Positions 29,976 through 40,388 are shown, counted from the first letter of the stretch. The stretch is DNA of 64,000 bases from Rhizobium sp. 2MFCol3.1 (GCF_000377565.1 NZ_KB898353.1:1-64000); one strand, 5' to 3'. The notes: a model not told the origin generated them from the letters alone. Program-made: numbers and translations.

Positions 29976-30851
29976 TCACCTGGTGCTGATCGCGGCACGC
30001 AATTTTGCTAGACGCGCCTTGCTGTCAATCGCTTGCTTCTGATTGCGGACCGCCACACCGTAAGAAAGAATGTCAGCCATCACGAGCGCTCCAAGGCTCC
30101 AACTGGCTAACTTCGACGGCGTGCTCGTGCATGTGATCAAAGCCGAGACCATGCCCTCATAAGTGGCCTTCAGCTGAACGCCGCATATCAAAATGACTTT
30201 GCATCCGATCTCTGAGATTTGGCGTACGACGAGTTTGAGTTCATCAGCGTCCCGAAGGGCATGAAACATCACGACGACGTCGTCGCGGCGCAAGTCGAGG
30301 AGCTCGTTAGCAAGAGTGAAGCCGGATGCACCCGAACAGCGTGTCCGAAGCCCCACCCTGCTGAGCGCTACAGAGCAATGGATTGCTTCTGCTTCCGAGG
30401 TCCCGATACCCAGACACCATACAGTGTCTGCCTGCTCCAAGATTGACACCGCGTGGGAGACTTCGTTTTCGTCAAACTGCTCTTCGGTCGCGGTGACCAC
30501 TTCCCGCGCAGCTTCGAACATCTGCTTGGCAACGTTGGTCAAATTCTCCCCCGTCGCGCGAAACCGATGCTCGAGTCGTTCGGACGTAGGAAGAGTTTGC
30601 GCCATGACCCTGCTGCAGATACGCTTCAGCTCCGGCAGTCCGCTGAAGCCCAATCGACGAGCCGCGCGGATGACGGTCGCATCGCTGGTACCTGTTTCGG
30701 CAGCGATTTCTTCGGCACTTCGAAAGATGAGAACGTCGATCGGCATGGAAACGAGATGCTCGGCAACGACTAGCTCCGAGCGACTTAGATTCGTCCGGTT
30801 TCGGTCGAAGTGATCCTTCAATACCGATGACGTCCGATCGTGTACTTCCAT
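29976..30851 (-). CDS. RpiR/MurR-family regulator
   Basis: 291 residues from ATG 30851, supported by a GGGAAGG site. The N-terminal RpiR helix-turn-helix covers SRSELVVAEHLVSMP, IFRSAEEIAAETGTSDATVI and FSGLPELKRICSRV. The C-terminal SIS domain (about 120-255) carries VWCLGIGTSEAEAIH and DVVVMFHALRDADELK. SIS domains usually bind phosphosugars. Its place directly upstream of a siderophore operon on the same strand is unusual; it may regulate the operon or simply be a neighbour. Confidence 0.88.
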   Translation of the reverse strand: MEVHDRTSSVLKDHFDRNRTNLSRSELVVAEHLVSMPIDVLIFRSAEEIAAETGTSDATVIRAARRLGFSGLPELKRICSRVMAQTLPTSERLEHRFRATGENLTNVAKQMFEAAREVVTATEEQFDENEVSHAVSILEQADTVWCLGIGTSEAEAIHCSVALSRVGLRTRCSGASGFTLANELLDLRRDDVVVMFHALRDADELKLVVRQISEIGCKVILICGVQLKATYEGMVSALITCTSTPSKLASWSLGALVMADILSYGVAVRNQKQAIDSKARLAKLRAAISTR

Positions 30852-31326
30852 GCAATGAACCTTCCCGTGAACTAAGAAGGCAGATACCTGAAAAGCGTTC
30901 AGAATACAAAACTGAAGTTGCCTGATTGACGAGTGACAGCGAAAAGCGGCCTGCAAGCACCGACCGACAAAAAGGCGTATCAACGCTGCATTAGGCACGG
31001 CCAGAAATCGGTGTGGCGACGTCGACGTTCATCGCCTGATGGGGACCGCGCAACCTTCGCGCTGCCGCGCGTCACCAGCTCAAAAGAACTAGCTGTGCGT
31101 CCCCTCGAGAATACTACACTATCGTCGATTGGACGACAGTTTCGGCGAGTTTGCTACGTCAGCAGGATGTTCCCGGCGTGAGTGCTCGGCAACCGGTCGA
31201 TGCCCCTTGATGTGGGACCAATCCCGATAGGTTTCTCGTGTTGCAAATGTAACCGCTAAATCCCGTTTTCTAAATAGCCAGGCAGCAAAAACGCTCCAGC
31301 TTTCCGAAAACCGAGATGGAGGATGC
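30852..31326. other. Intergenic region, nothing recognised
   Basis: About 475 bp upstream of the RpiR gene. Frames here lack ribosome sites and family features. No repeats or strong hairpins were noticed. Confidence 0.35.
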
Positions 31327-31596
31327 ATGAACTGCAGTGACTACCGGGATCACGTACGGCGAATCGAAGGTGCAGACAGCTTCGGCAGAGCGATCAGTTT
31401 CCCATGTTCATACACGGCTGGTGTGGCAATCGCACTATGCGGAATAGTGATGGCGTGCTTCTTGGTCGTGCCCTCTCAGTCAGCGCGCATGTCTCATCAG
31501 GCCTTCTCCCGCGAGCATCAAGACAGCCACGTGCACCTGAGAGACGACAGCCCGTTTCTCTGGCTTGGCTTCGGCAATCCTAGCGAAGGGCCTTAG
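31327..31596 (+). CDS. Small hypothetical protein with one TM segment
   Basis: 89 residues. A GGAGG site lies four to five bases before ATG. One hydrophobic segment is visible (AGVAIALCGIVMACFLVVPS, about residues 31-50). The C-terminal part is His/Asp-rich (SREHQDSHVHLRDDSPF). It resembles no family known to me. The ribosome site and TM segment favour a real gene, but the evidence is thin. Confidence 0.4.
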   Translation: MNCSDYRDHVRRIEGADSFGRAISFPCSYTAGVAIALCGIVMACFLVVPSQSARMSHQAFSREHQDSHVHLRDDSPFLWLGFGNPSEGP

Positions 31597-31744
31597 CACT
31601 CGGAAACCGACGAAATTATCTCCGCCAGAAGGACGTGGGTAGCTCTCCCGTTACGTTTGCAACCCGCCGCGCACGTTTTTGACATCGCTACAAAACGCCG
31701 GAGCTGGAACGTCTTCACAATAATTGATGTGAAGGAACTCAGCA

Positions 31745-32638
31745 GTGTACTCGACTGTGAATGGGACAGCCCTTTTCTTTGATGTCCAAGGATCAGCGCT
31801 TGAGAGCATCGACGGCGTGCTCCGAGAAAAACCGGTTATCATCGCGCTTCATGGTGGCCTTGGCTTCGATCATGGGTATCTTCGGGATGGGCTAGGACCG
31901 TTGGCGGACCTTGCACAGGTTATTTATGTCGATCTACGTAGCCAGGGACGATCGGAGAGATCACCGCTCGAGACGGCTACGCTGGAGCAAATGGCTGACG
32001 ATGTCGTAGCGTTGGCGCAGAACTTGGGAGTGACGAAGCCTTTTGTGTTTGGTCACTCCGCAGGCGGGTTCGTTGCCCTGCACATCGCGCTTCGCTACCC
32101 GGGCTTCGCAAAGGGGCTATTGCTGGCGGGAACATCGCCAACGGTCCTTCCGATCGAGGATGTGCCTGGGACACGCGCCCCCTCACTTGCCGATCGTGCT
32201 TCGCCGGAGGCATTGGAGGCGGCCTCGCGGCTCTTCGGAGGCAACATTACAAGAGAGACCGTATTTCAGTTCTTCGAGAAAGTCGGACCTTACTACGCGG
32301 GTCCCGCTAACGAGCGGCTCACGGCACGCCTCATGCGATCGACGCTACCTAATATCGACATGATGAAGCATTTCATGACCGAACTGGCCCCCAAGTACGA
32401 TCTCAGAGGCGCATTGGACCGTATCTCCGCGCCCGCGCTAGTGATGGTCGGTTCCTATGACTGGGTGTGTCCGCCGCGAGCGAGCCGATGCCTGGTTGAA
32501 GGGATCGAAAAGGCGATCTTCGTAGAATTCAAGCATTCCGGACATTTCCTGTTTTCTGAAGAGCCCGACGAGTTTCGCAACGTCGTCACCGATTTCTTCG
32601 GCTCCGTGGACTGGTGCGGGCCTCCCACATCGTCGTGA
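31745..32638 (+). CDS. Alpha/beta hydrolase
   Basis: Serine hydrolase fold, 297 residues. The HG motif is in IIALHGGLGFDHG, the nucleophile elbow in VFGHSAGGFVALH, the acid around MVGSYDWVCPP and the His in FKHSGHFLFSEE. The pattern is that of proline-iminopeptidase or haloperoxidase-like hydrolases; the substrate cannot be told. It is followed after 130 bp by an MFS exporter. Confidence 0.88.
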   Translation: MYSTVNGTALFFDVQGSALESIDGVLREKPVIIALHGGLGFDHGYLRDGLGPLADLAQVIYVDLRSQGRSERSPLETATLEQMADDVVALAQNLGVTKPFVFGHSAGGFVALHIALRYPGFAKGLLLAGTSPTVLPIEDVPGTRAPSLADRASPEALEAASRLFGGNITRETVFQFFEKVGPYYAGPANERLTARLMRSTLPNIDMMKHFMTELAPKYDLRGALDRISAPALVMVGSYDWVCPPRASRCLVEGIEKAIFVEFKHSGHFLFSEEPDEFRNVVTDFFGSVDWCGPPTSS

Positions 32639-32792
32639 GTCAATGAACACCTCTCATCAGCCGATTTATGGCGGGTACGAGGCGCATCAGACACGACTGC
32701 CGTCTCGCTGAAACCCCAGCTCAGCTCGGAGCGCTCTAGGCAACAATCACGCCATTCGAAAGCCGTCACGCTTGTTTACTCGAAAGCCCACC

Positions 32793-34259
32793 ATGCCTGG
32801 CATCACCACATCTACCAATCGCAATCTCGTCGTCGCTTCAATTTTACTAGCGACGTTCATGATCGCGACCGAAGCGACAATCGTCGCCACAGCGATGCCA
32901 AACATAGTTGGCGAGCTTGGGGGATTCTCACGTTACAGCTGGGTCTTTGCCGCCTTCCTGTTTGCCCAGTGCACGACGATGATGATTTATGGGAAACTTG
33001 CTGATATCCACGGCCGTCGACCCATCCTCATGATCGGTATCGCCTTGTTTCTCGGCGGCTCGCTTCTTTGCGGTTTCGCTTCGTCTCTCCTATCCCTGAT
33101 TGCGTTCCGCGCGCTACAGGGCATTGGAGCCGGAGCTATTCAGCCCCTGACGATCACGATCGTGGGCGATTTATACAAATTGGAGGAACGTGGACGGGTT
33201 CAAGGTCTAGCCGCCGGTGTCTGGGCGGCGTCGGCTGTCATCGGCCCTCTAGCCGGCGCGTTGATCGTCGATGCGCTAAACTGGGCTTGGATTTTCTGGA
33301 TCAACATACCAATCGGTATTTTAGCGCTTGCCGGCTTTGGCATTTTTCTGCGCGAGAACCCACCGCGACGCTACTCTCACATCGATTACACCGGCATGCT
33401 GCTGTTTATAGTAGCAATGGTGACTTTGCTCGTCATTGTTACCGAGTTTGACGCCGGACGACCTATCTTGGCATGCTTGGCGTTAACGTGCGTCGTGAGT
33501 GGCGCATTGTTCGTCAGAGCAGAACAGAGGACAGCCGAACCGGTCATCTCACTCGCTCTCTGGGGGAAGCGCCCGATTGCGACCAGCATTGCGGCGAACT
33601 TCTTCGCGAGTGTTGCATTGATCGGGATCACGACCGTACTCCCTCTATATGTTCAGGGCGTATTGGGGCGATCGCCCATGGTCTCTGGCACGGCTCTCGC
33701 AGCTCTCATCGTGGGGTGGCCGTTGTCTACATTCCTTGCGAGACGTTTCTACAAGTCGGTGGGCATCCGCAATACCCTCCAAGGAGGCAGTCTGATGCTG
33801 CCGGCAGGCGCGTTGATACTACTTTTCCTCAATCCCGCAACTCATCCAGCGGTCGCGGCGACGGGTGCTTTCCTGATGGGGTTTGGTATGGGCTTACTCA
33901 GTCTGACGAGCATAGCCGTAGTTCAGGACAGTGTTGAGTGGTCATTGCGAGGAACAGCGACGGCGTCCGTGATGTTTGCGCGCACCCTTGGAAATACCTT
34001 GGGAGCCACGGTATTGGGTTCGATCATAAATATCGGAATCGATCGCTATGGATCTGGGCGATTGTCTGCGTTGATCCACGCTTCGTTGAGCGAGACCAAC
34101 GGTCTAAGCACGCTCGCTTCCGTTCGCGAGCTACAGTTGGTTTTCGACAAGTCGTTGCACTGGGCATTCGCTGGCATTGTGGTCGCCGCCACCTGCGCCT
34201 TCATAGCCGCGCTCCTAATGCCCGCCGGTCGGTGCTCAGCCCTCCAGGGTGAGAGCTGA
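32793..34259 (+). CDS. DHA2-family MFS drug exporter
   Basis: Proton-driven 14-TM exporter of the EmrB/QacA type, 488 residues from ATG 32793; a TTG at 32772 would add seven. Motifs: motif D-like TEATIVATAMPNI in TM1, motif A GKLADIHGRRP between TM2 and TM3, ALQGIGAGAIQPL and motif C-like AASAVIGPLAGALIVD. Substrate unknown. It may be linked to the upstream hydrolase. A terminator follows. Confidence 0.92.
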   Translation: MPGITTSTNRNLVVASILLATFMIATEATIVATAMPNIVGELGGFSRYSWVFAAFLFAQCTTMMIYGKLADIHGRRPILMIGIALFLGGSLLCGFASSLLSLIAFRALQGIGAGAIQPLTITIVGDLYKLEERGRVQGLAAGVWAASAVIGPLAGALIVDALNWAWIFWINIPIGILALAGFGIFLRENPPRRYSHIDYTGMLLFIVAMVTLLVIVTEFDAGRPILACLALTCVVSGALFVRAEQRTAEPVISLALWGKRPIATSIAANFFASVALIGITTVLPLYVQGVLGRSPMVSGTALAALIVGWPLSTFLARRFYKSVGIRNTLQGGSLMLPAGALILLFLNPATHPAVAATGAFLMGFGMGLLSLTSIAVVQDSVEWSLRGTATASVMFARTLGNTLGATVLGSIINIGIDRYGSGRLSALIHASLSETNGLSTLASVRELQLVFDKSLHWAFAGIVVAATCAFIAALLMPAGRCSALQGES

Positions 34260-34291
34260 GCTTTTTACGCGAGCCCGCAATTTCCATTCTA

Positions 34292-34310
34292 GGGGCAACG
34301 GCCCTTTTTT
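34292..34310 (+). terminator. Terminator after the MFS gene
   Basis: GGGGC-AACG-GCCC followed by six T. A short but well-formed intrinsic terminator about 33 bp after the stop. Confidence 0.65.
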
Positions 34311-34361
34311 GCTTCAGCGGATAGATGGCTTCATCGCGACAGCGGTCATCAGTCGACCCAG

Positions 34362-35783
34362 CTAACCACCATTCACTGCCGCCCGATAAGAGCCGATGAT
34401 GGATTGTGCGGCACGGCGGCCCTCTTCGACGTCCGTAAGGTAGTTGGTGACCGAAATCCGCATAACAGATTTCCCCTTCCAGCGGGCACCTCCCGCAAAA
34501 ACCTCGCCGGTTTCCTGTATCCGTTGAATTACCCTTGCGGTAAGCGAGTCTCTGTCCAGCGCTACTCCACCGCCGAAGCTGACGACAATCTGGTTCAATG
34601 CAACGGTGTTCAAGACTTCAATTCCGGGCTCGCCCGACAGGATCGAAGCCATCTCAGACGCGGCATCGCAATTCCTCTCAACGATCGCGCTCACTCCATC
34701 CCGTCCAAGGTGCTTGATAACGGCCCATGTGGCAAAGCCACGGGCACGTCGGGACAATTCGGGGACGTACTGTGCGGGATCGCGTTCGTAGTCTGAAGCT
34801 ACGGGCAGATAACTCGCCGACATGGTCATCGCACGACGGTGCGAAAGCTCATCGCGAACGAACGCGTAGCCACCGTCGTACGGGACCTGAAGCCATTTAT
34901 GACCATCGGTGGCCCAACTGTCCGCACGTTCTACGCCGGTAGCAAGATGCCTCTTGTTGACTGAAGCCCTAGCCCACAGGCCAAATGCTCCATCAATATG
35001 CACCCAAGCTCCTGCGCTCTTGGCCAAGGGGATTAACTCGTCGAAATTGTCGAAGGCCCCCGTGTTGATTTGCCCGGCTTGAAGAATCACGAGGATCAGG
35101 GCGCCTTGAGTTTTCAACTGACCCAAACGGGTTGTGAACTCGCCTACATCGATCCTCCCATCTTCATCTGTCGGAATTCGTTCGACACGCTCGTGTCCCA
35201 GTCCTAGATATTGCAGCGCAGAGAAGATCGTGGTGTGGGCGTCGTCGCCGATCAAAACGGTTATCGGAGGAGCGCCAAATAGACCTCTGGCGTCGGCATC
35301 CCATCCGACTCCTCGCAAAAGCGAACTGCGCGCCGCGGCCAAGCAGGTGAAGTTCGCAGCAGTCGCACCAGTCACGAAACCTACGGAGCTTTCACGAGGC
35401 AAATCAAGAAGCTCAAGCAGCCAGCGGGCAGCAACTGTCTCCGCGGCGGCGGCAGAAGGGGCAGCCATATGATTGCCTGCGTTCTGCCCCCACGCCGAAG
35501 CCATAAAATCTGCAGCTACTCCGACGGGATGTGATCCACCCATCACCCAACCGAAGAATCGCGGCCCGGTCGGCATGTGCAGACCAGGCTCTGCCTTTTC
35601 CCAAAGCTCTTCCAGGGCATCTTGCATTGAGCTGCTGTGCTCGGGCAACGGCTCATCGAACGCTTCCAGCGAAGAGGCGTAATCTTGGGATGGCCGCTGC
35701 GGCCGGTCACGAATTTTCTCCCGGAACCGCGCCGCCCGATCGGCGGCAGCGGCGAAGAGGGAAGCGATGCCATTTTCGTACAT
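34362..35783 (-). CDS. PLP-dependent group II decarboxylase
   Basis: Aromatic-L-amino-acid/glutamate decarboxylase family, 473 residues. The PLP Lys is in TDGHKWLQVPYDGG, cofactor phosphate contacts in FVTGATAANFTCLAAAR, and the Asp that binds the pyridine N in HIDGAFGLWA. The usual catalytic-loop region is short, so it could also act as an aromatic aldehyde synthase or tryptophan/tyrosine decarboxylase. The neighbour trpC suggests aromatic substrates, but this is inference. Confidence 0.85.
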   Translation of the reverse strand: MYENGIASLFAAAADRAARFREKIRDRPQRPSQDYASSLEAFDEPLPEHSSSMQDALEELWEKAEPGLHMPTGPRFFGWVMGGSHPVGVAADFMASAWGQNAGNHMAAPSAAAAETVAARWLLELLDLPRESSVGFVTGATAANFTCLAAARSSLLRGVGWDADARGLFGAPPITVLIGDDAHTTIFSALQYLGLGHERVERIPTDEDGRIDVGEFTTRLGQLKTQGALILVILQAGQINTGAFDNFDELIPLAKSAGAWVHIDGAFGLWARASVNKRHLATGVERADSWATDGHKWLQVPYDGGYAFVRDELSHRRAMTMSASYLPVASDYERDPAQYVPELSRRARGFATWAVIKHLGRDGVSAIVERNCDAASEMASILSGEPGIEVLNTVALNQIVVSFGGGVALDRDSLTARVIQRIQETGEVFAGGARWKGKSVMRISVTNYLTDVEEGRRAAQSIIGSYRAAVNGG

Positions 35784-35920
35784 TGTGGACCTCAGGTAAC
35801 TTCTTCAAAAGGGCAGAGCCCATGAAGCCAAAAATCCATCAGCGCCATTCGCAGGCGATTTCAAAACCGCCTTGGGTCATTTCGTATGTAACAGGCGACC
35901 GCATCATTGGTCGGGAAGCA

Positions 35921-36715
35921 TCATCCGCCGAGTAGTTCCCTCGTAGCAGCGGCCACATCGCTCTTGCGCATCAAGCTCTCGCCTATGAGAAAGGTCGTGA
36001 TGTCTGACGATGATTTCAGCCTGACGCAATCAGTGTGATCCAGAATCCCGCTTTCCGCCACAACAATTCGTTCGTCTGGGACGAGTGTTGAGAGACGCTC
36101 GCTCGTGGCAAGGTCGACGTTGAAGGTGCGCAGATCGCGGTTATTGATTCCGAGAAGCATCGAAGTGCATTTCAACGCTCTCTCCATCTCCCATTCGTCA
36201 TGTACTTCCAACAGGACATCCATGCCGAGGCTGAATGCTTCGTCCTCGAGACGTCTTGCGCCGTCATCCGAGAGACACGCAATGATGAGCAAAATGCAAT
36301 CCGCTCCCCAAGCTCGGGCCTCGTTCACTTGGTAGACGTCGAACATGAAGTCTTTTCGAAGTGCAGGCAGCGAGCAGGCTTGTCTAGCCGCGGTAAGAAA
36401 CTCCGGCGCACCTTGGAAACTTGGCTTGTCCGTGAGCACCGATAGACACGCTGCGCCCCCACGTTCGTAAGACGACGCGAGCGAGGGTGGATCAAAATCA
36501 GGTCGTATCAGCCCTTTCGACGGGCTTGCCTTCTTGATCTCCGCTATAAGGCCAAATTCTCCGGCCTCCTTCTTGCTGGCGAGGGCTCGCGCGAACCCAC
36601 GGGGCGCTTCCTGATCGGCGTGTCTTGCCTTGAGATCCGCCATTGGGACGGACTGTTTCGCGGCGGCGATCTCCTCGAGCTTGTACGCTTCGATCTTCTT
36701 GAGAATGTCAGTCAT
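35921..36715 (-). CDS. trpC: Indole-3-glycerol-phosphate synthase
   Basis: TIM-barrel enzyme of tryptophan synthesis that closes the indole ring, 264 residues from ATG 36715 with a GAAAGGG site. Motifs: [15 protein letters not shown] (catalytic Lys), [34 protein letters not shown] and VVAESGIL. No trpD, trpG or moaC are adjacent as in the normal rhizobial operon, so this looks like a second copy in an accessory cluster between a decarboxylase and a hydrolase. Confidence 0.93.
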   Translation of the reverse strand: MTDILKKIEAYKLEEIAAAKQSVPMADLKARHADQEAPRGFARALASKKEAGEFGLIAEIKKASPSKGLIRPDFDPPSLASSYERGGAACLSVLTDKPSFQGAPEFLTAARQACSLPALRKDFMFDVYQVNEARAWGADCILLIIACLSDDGARRLEDEAFSLGMDVLLEVHDEWEMERALKCTSMLLGINNRDLRTFNVDLATSERLSTLVPDERIVVAESGILDHTDCVRLKSSSDITTFLIGESLMRKSDVAAATRELLGG

Positions 36716-36786
36716 TTGCTTTCCCTTTCTATCATGGAGTTGGGTTCCATGCATTCCGACGACAAAACGGACGCCGGACTGGGCCG

Positions 36787-37656
36787 TCATCCGGACCTGT
36801 GCCAAAGGTTGGCCATGTGGCCATACTTGGGGTATCCCGAGTAGCCCTCGTTCAAGTCATGAGCGAAGCCTCTGAGCAGCTGGTTGAATACGTCTGGTGC
36901 AGACCAATGTGGGGCGTGACCGACATGGCGTATTCGCAGACACTGGCGGGCCCATAAGTTCGGGATCGCAAGAGTATCAACATAGTCGAGGTCGATTATG
37001 GGATCCTCTGCTCCGTTGATGATCGCGATTGGAAACTGGCTGTTCTGAACGACTTCGCGTTGGTTGCAGCTCAATCCGTCACGCATGCCAGTAACGAGTA
37101 TTTCGCGGAACCGCGCGTCCGTGCGGGCCGCGGATTGCAGCATTAGCGGGACCGCCAAGGGATCGATCGCCGTCGAGATGTACCCTGATGCGTCGTCTGC
37201 GGACCAGATTGTTTTGCTTGACAGGGCTACTCGCGGCGGCGGCTTTAACCCTTGAGTGTAATACTCTGCGGCGGGAGCTGTGCCGGAAAGTACCAACGCC
37301 CGAACATCATCGAACCTAGAAGCGACCTCGATCGCAATTTCCCCGCCAAGCGACCACCCGACCAATATAATGTCGGAAAGACCGAGATAGGCGATCAGAT
37401 CCAAAACGGTGTTCGCGAGCCCCGGTATCACGTAGGTTCTGGCGGGATCATACGCGTCTGACGACGCACCATGTCCGGGCAAATCGAATGCTATAAGGCG
37501 ATGCTCTTCGGCCAATCGGCTTTCGAACTGTTTTGTAAAGACAGCACGCGATGTGGAGCCGCTATGAATGAAAAGGACCGGGCTTCCGCGCCCGACTTCT
37601 TCAACGGCAATGCTGGCTCGAGGCGTCTCGATTCGATATTGAATTCGCTGGGTCAT
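36787..37656 (-). CDS. Alpha/beta hydrolase
   Basis: 289 residues, serine hydrolase fold. HG-like turn [14 protein letters not shown], nucleophile elbow [13 protein letters not shown], acid near [13 protein letters not shown] and His in [13 protein letters not shown]. Substrate unknown. It lies 71 bp upstream of trpC on the same strand and downstream of a flavoenzyme gene. The three may form one unit. Confidence 0.87.
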   Translation of the reverse strand: MTQRIQYRIETPRASIAVEEVGRGSPVLFIHSGSTSRAVFTKQFESRLAEEHRLIAFDLPGHGASSDAYDPARTYVIPGLANTVLDLIAYLGLSDIILVGWSLGGEIAIEVASRFDDVRALVLSGTAPAAEYYTQGLKPPPRVALSSKTIWSADDASGYISTAIDPLAVPLMLQSAARTDARFREILVTGMRDGLSCNQREVVQNSQFPIAIINGAEDPIIDLDYVDTLAIPNLWARQCLRIRHVGHAPHWSAPDVFNQLLRGFAHDLNEGYSGYPKYGHMANLWHRSG

Positions 37657-37818
37657 TGTGCACCGTGGTAATCGACTGATCAGAATCGTACGCGCTGCCG
37701 ATACGGCCAGCGCATACGTTAATGATGTCCAGCGATTTTCATCGATCCGTCATTCATCAAAATTACCAAGCCCGCGGTTTGAGTTACGGCTGTCATCGGG
37801 GCTGGGCCGCCCGAAGAG

Positions 37819-38982
37819 TTACTTCTTTCCTGCGAAGAGGGCGTTGCTACCGTCGTTGTGCAAAGGCGCATCGAGCAGAGCCATCCCACCGCTGATGAAG
37901 TTCGCGCGCTGGATTAGACCGTGCTGGGTCGCCACTTGAATGTCCCGAAGTCGCCGTTGGAGCGGGCAGTCATCATAAACCGCCGCGCTTCCACCAAGCT
38001 CAAAGCATTTTCTAACAATCTCCAATGCGACACCTGCGATGTAGACCCCGAGCTGGATGGTGATTGGCAGGGAGGCGGCGTCTGTCTGTGTGTTTTCGAC
38101 AGCATCCTTCCAAACCAACTCCACCTGTCGGTTTAAGGCTGCCTGTGTCGCCTTGAGCTTCGCTTCGCACCATCCAAGGTCGAAGTACGCACTTTGACGA
38201 CGCAAAAGCGCTGGGCCGTTCTCACCGTGTTTTGTGATCTCGATTGCGTCATCCATCGCTGCCTGGGCCACCCCAAGATGGACAGCACCGTGCATGAGGG
38301 CGAAAACATGGGGCGGCCGCCGATACAGCGCGCTATCGATCGTCAGTGGTCCTTCTGCAATCGAAAAGACGAAATCGTCTGGGACGAAGGCATTGTCAAC
38401 CGCCAAGTGATGGCTTCCTGTGCCTCGCAGGCCCATGGCGCGCCACGTCTGATCGATGCGTACTTTCTCCGCAGGAAGCAGAGCCGCCTTGACCATCGGC
38501 TCACCCGACCCCTCTTCTTTGAAGCATGTCAGTATCCAGTCGGCTGCCATGCAGCCGCTTGCTAGTGGCCAGCGTCCGCTAATCCGCCAGCCATCGGGCA
38601 CCCGCCGTCCTGATCCCGATGCCAGCGCAGAGCCCGCCACGATTTGGTCGGGACCGCTCCGGTAAATGTGTTCAAGCGAAGCCATTGGTAGTTTCGGGAG
38701 GATAAGGCAGCCACCGCCTGTGATGGAAGCGACCCAGCCCATCGAGGCGTCCACTCTCGAAATCTTCTGGATCAGGTCGAGCGCTTCCGGGAGCGGCCAC
38801 TCCTCTCCTCCCAATTGCTTGGGGGCAAACATTCGGAAGATACCAAGCTGTCTTAGTCCTTCGACAGCTGGACCAGGAAGATGTCCCAAATCCTCCATCG
38901 CCACGATGTGCGGTTCAAGAATTGTCCGCAAGGCGTCGACGTCAGGCGACCGGGCGGTTCCATTTTCAACACGTTGGTCCAT
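37819..38982 (-). CDS. Acyl-CoA-dehydrogenase-like flavin monooxygenase
   Basis: 387 residues from ATG 38982. The sequence follows the acyl-CoA dehydrogenase fold in the variant used by two-component flavin monooxygenases (HpaB/DszC/IacA-like): QLGGEEWPLPEALDLIQKIS, DASMGWVASITGG, RISGRWPLASGCMAADWILT, MGLRGTGSHHLAVDNAFVPD. A catalytic Glu typical of true dehydrogenases is not evident. IacA, which attacks indole-3-acetate, belongs to this group, and the nearby trpC and decarboxylase make an indole substrate conceivable. No flavin reductase gene is seen nearby. Confidence 0.75.
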   Translation of the reverse strand: MDQRVENGTARSPDVDALRTILEPHIVAMEDLGHLPGPAVEGLRQLGIFRMFAPKQLGGEEWPLPEALDLIQKISRVDASMGWVASITGGGCLILPKLPMASLEHIYRSGPDQIVAGSALASGSGRRVPDGWRISGRWPLASGCMAADWILTCFKEEGSGEPMVKAALLPAEKVRIDQTWRAMGLRGTGSHHLAVDNAFVPDDFVFSIAEGPLTIDSALYRRPPHVFALMHGAVHLGVAQAAMDDAIEITKHGENGPALLRRQSAYFDLGWCEAKLKATQAALNRQVELVWKDAVENTQTDAASLPITIQLGVYIAGVALEIVRKCFELGGSAAVYDDCPLQRRLRDIQVATQHGLIQRANFISGGMALLDAPLHNDGSNALFAGKK

Positions 38983-39251
38983 TGGGAAATTTATCTCCAG
39001 CTGGTCATCATGGGGCGACGAAGTGATGAGCGAGAAGCGAGAGTAGCCAGGCAAACTGCGTGGTTGATTTGCGAGGCATGGAAACTGACTACATTTGCAA
39101 CAGGTAACAGTCGCCGTCGAACTCCGTTTCCCCGTCTGGTTCTTGGCACCCTATCCCAAGAGGGTAATCGCCTTATCGTTGCATTTGATGAATACTCAAC
39201 CGCCGCCGGATCAGGGCGATAATCTTGGACGTCAGGTAAAGGGGATTTGAC

Positions 39252-40388
39252 ATGGCGAATAACTACGCAGGCCTTAGGTCCACGTTCAACGATGACCCCG
39301 CTGCAGGAAGGCGGTGCGCGGAGCGCCTGCTTTCGATACGCGAGCAGCTGGAAGAGCTACGGAGTCGGAAAAACGATCGCTCTGTACTGCTCGCGACTTG
39401 GAACATTCGCGACTTTGATGGAAACAAATTCGGTTGGGGGCCGCGCCTTCCAGAGAGCTTCTATTATCTAGCCGAAATGATCTCGTGCTTCGACCTGGTT
39501 GCCATTCAGGAAGTAAACGAGAACCTGAAGCCGCTCGAACGCGTTATGAAGATACTTGGTCGGGAATGGGACTACATCGTAACGGATGTCACCGAAGGTC
39601 CTAGCGGCAACGGCGAGCGCATGGCGTTTGTCTACAACACGGAGAAAGTTTGGTTTCGAAAAATCGCCGGCGAGATTGTCTTACCCGACGGCCAGATGGT
39701 CGTTGCTAACAAGCGCGTTACTGTTAAGGGACAAAAAGATGTTCCGCCTACGACGATCGAGGCCAAGCAGCAGTTTGCCCGCAGTCCCTTCCTCGTAGCG
39801 TTCCAGTCGGGCTGGTTCCGCTTCAGTCTGTGCACGGTACATATCTACTATGGTAAAGACAGTGGACCCGAACTCCAGCGCCGCATCGAGGAAATCAAAC
39901 GACTGGTGGCGTTCTTCGCCAAACGCCAGGACAACGCAACGCCTGACGTTGACCACCTTGGATCGCCCGAGAATTTCATTCTGCTAGGCGATTTCAACGT
40001 TGTAAGCCCGGAGCATGAAACGATGAAGGCCCTAAAGTCGAAGGGCTTCAAGGTCCCGGACGCTATCGATGGTGACAAAGTGCGCGCGAAAGGCCAGCAT
40101 TTCTACGACCAAATTGCCGTTCGAGTGAAAGACTCCAGGTTCAAGGTCGTTGGGGGCGGCATGGTATCTGTTTTCGACCATGTTTTCCGGGACAGCGACA
40201 TCGATATCTACAAGGGTTCGATACCCGCTGAAGACCCAGAGACAGACAAAAAGTTCAAAGCCACCACGCTGGAGGCCCGATACAAAAAGTGGAGAACTTG
40301 GCAGATGTCGGACCATGTTCCCCTTTGGATTCAGATCGAGACAGACTTCTCCGACGATTACCTCCGTGAGGTGGTGTCAGATAGTTAG
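39252..40388 (+). CDS. Endonuclease/exonuclease/phosphatase family protein
   Basis: EEP-fold metal-dependent phosphohydrolase, 378 residues, start with AAAGGGG site. Motifs: ATWNIRDFDG, FDLVAIQEVNENLKPL (metal Glu), GNGERMAFVYNTEKV, LCTVHIYYG, ILLGDFNVVSPEHETMKAL (Asp, Asn) and the terminal MSDHVPLWIQI (Asp-His). It could act on nucleic acid or on small phosphates. It sits at the left edge of the group of rare genes next to the Tn7-like locus. Confidence 0.85.
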   Translation: MANNYAGLRSTFNDDPAAGRRCAERLLSIREQLEELRSRKNDRSVLLATWNIRDFDGNKFGWGPRLPESFYYLAEMISCFDLVAIQEVNENLKPLERVMKILGREWDYIVTDVTEGPSGNGERMAFVYNTEKVWFRKIAGEIVLPDGQMVVANKRVTVKGQKDVPPTTIEAKQQFARSPFLVAFQSGWFRFSLCTVHIYYGKDSGPELQRRIEEIKRLVAFFAKRQDNATPDVDHLGSPENFILLGDFNVVSPEHETMKALKSKGFKVPDAIDGDKVRAKGQHFYDQIAVRVKDSRFKVVGGGMVSVFDHVFRDSDIDIYKGSIPAEDPETDKKFKATTLEARYKKWRTWQMSDHVPLWIQIETDFSDDYLREVVSDS

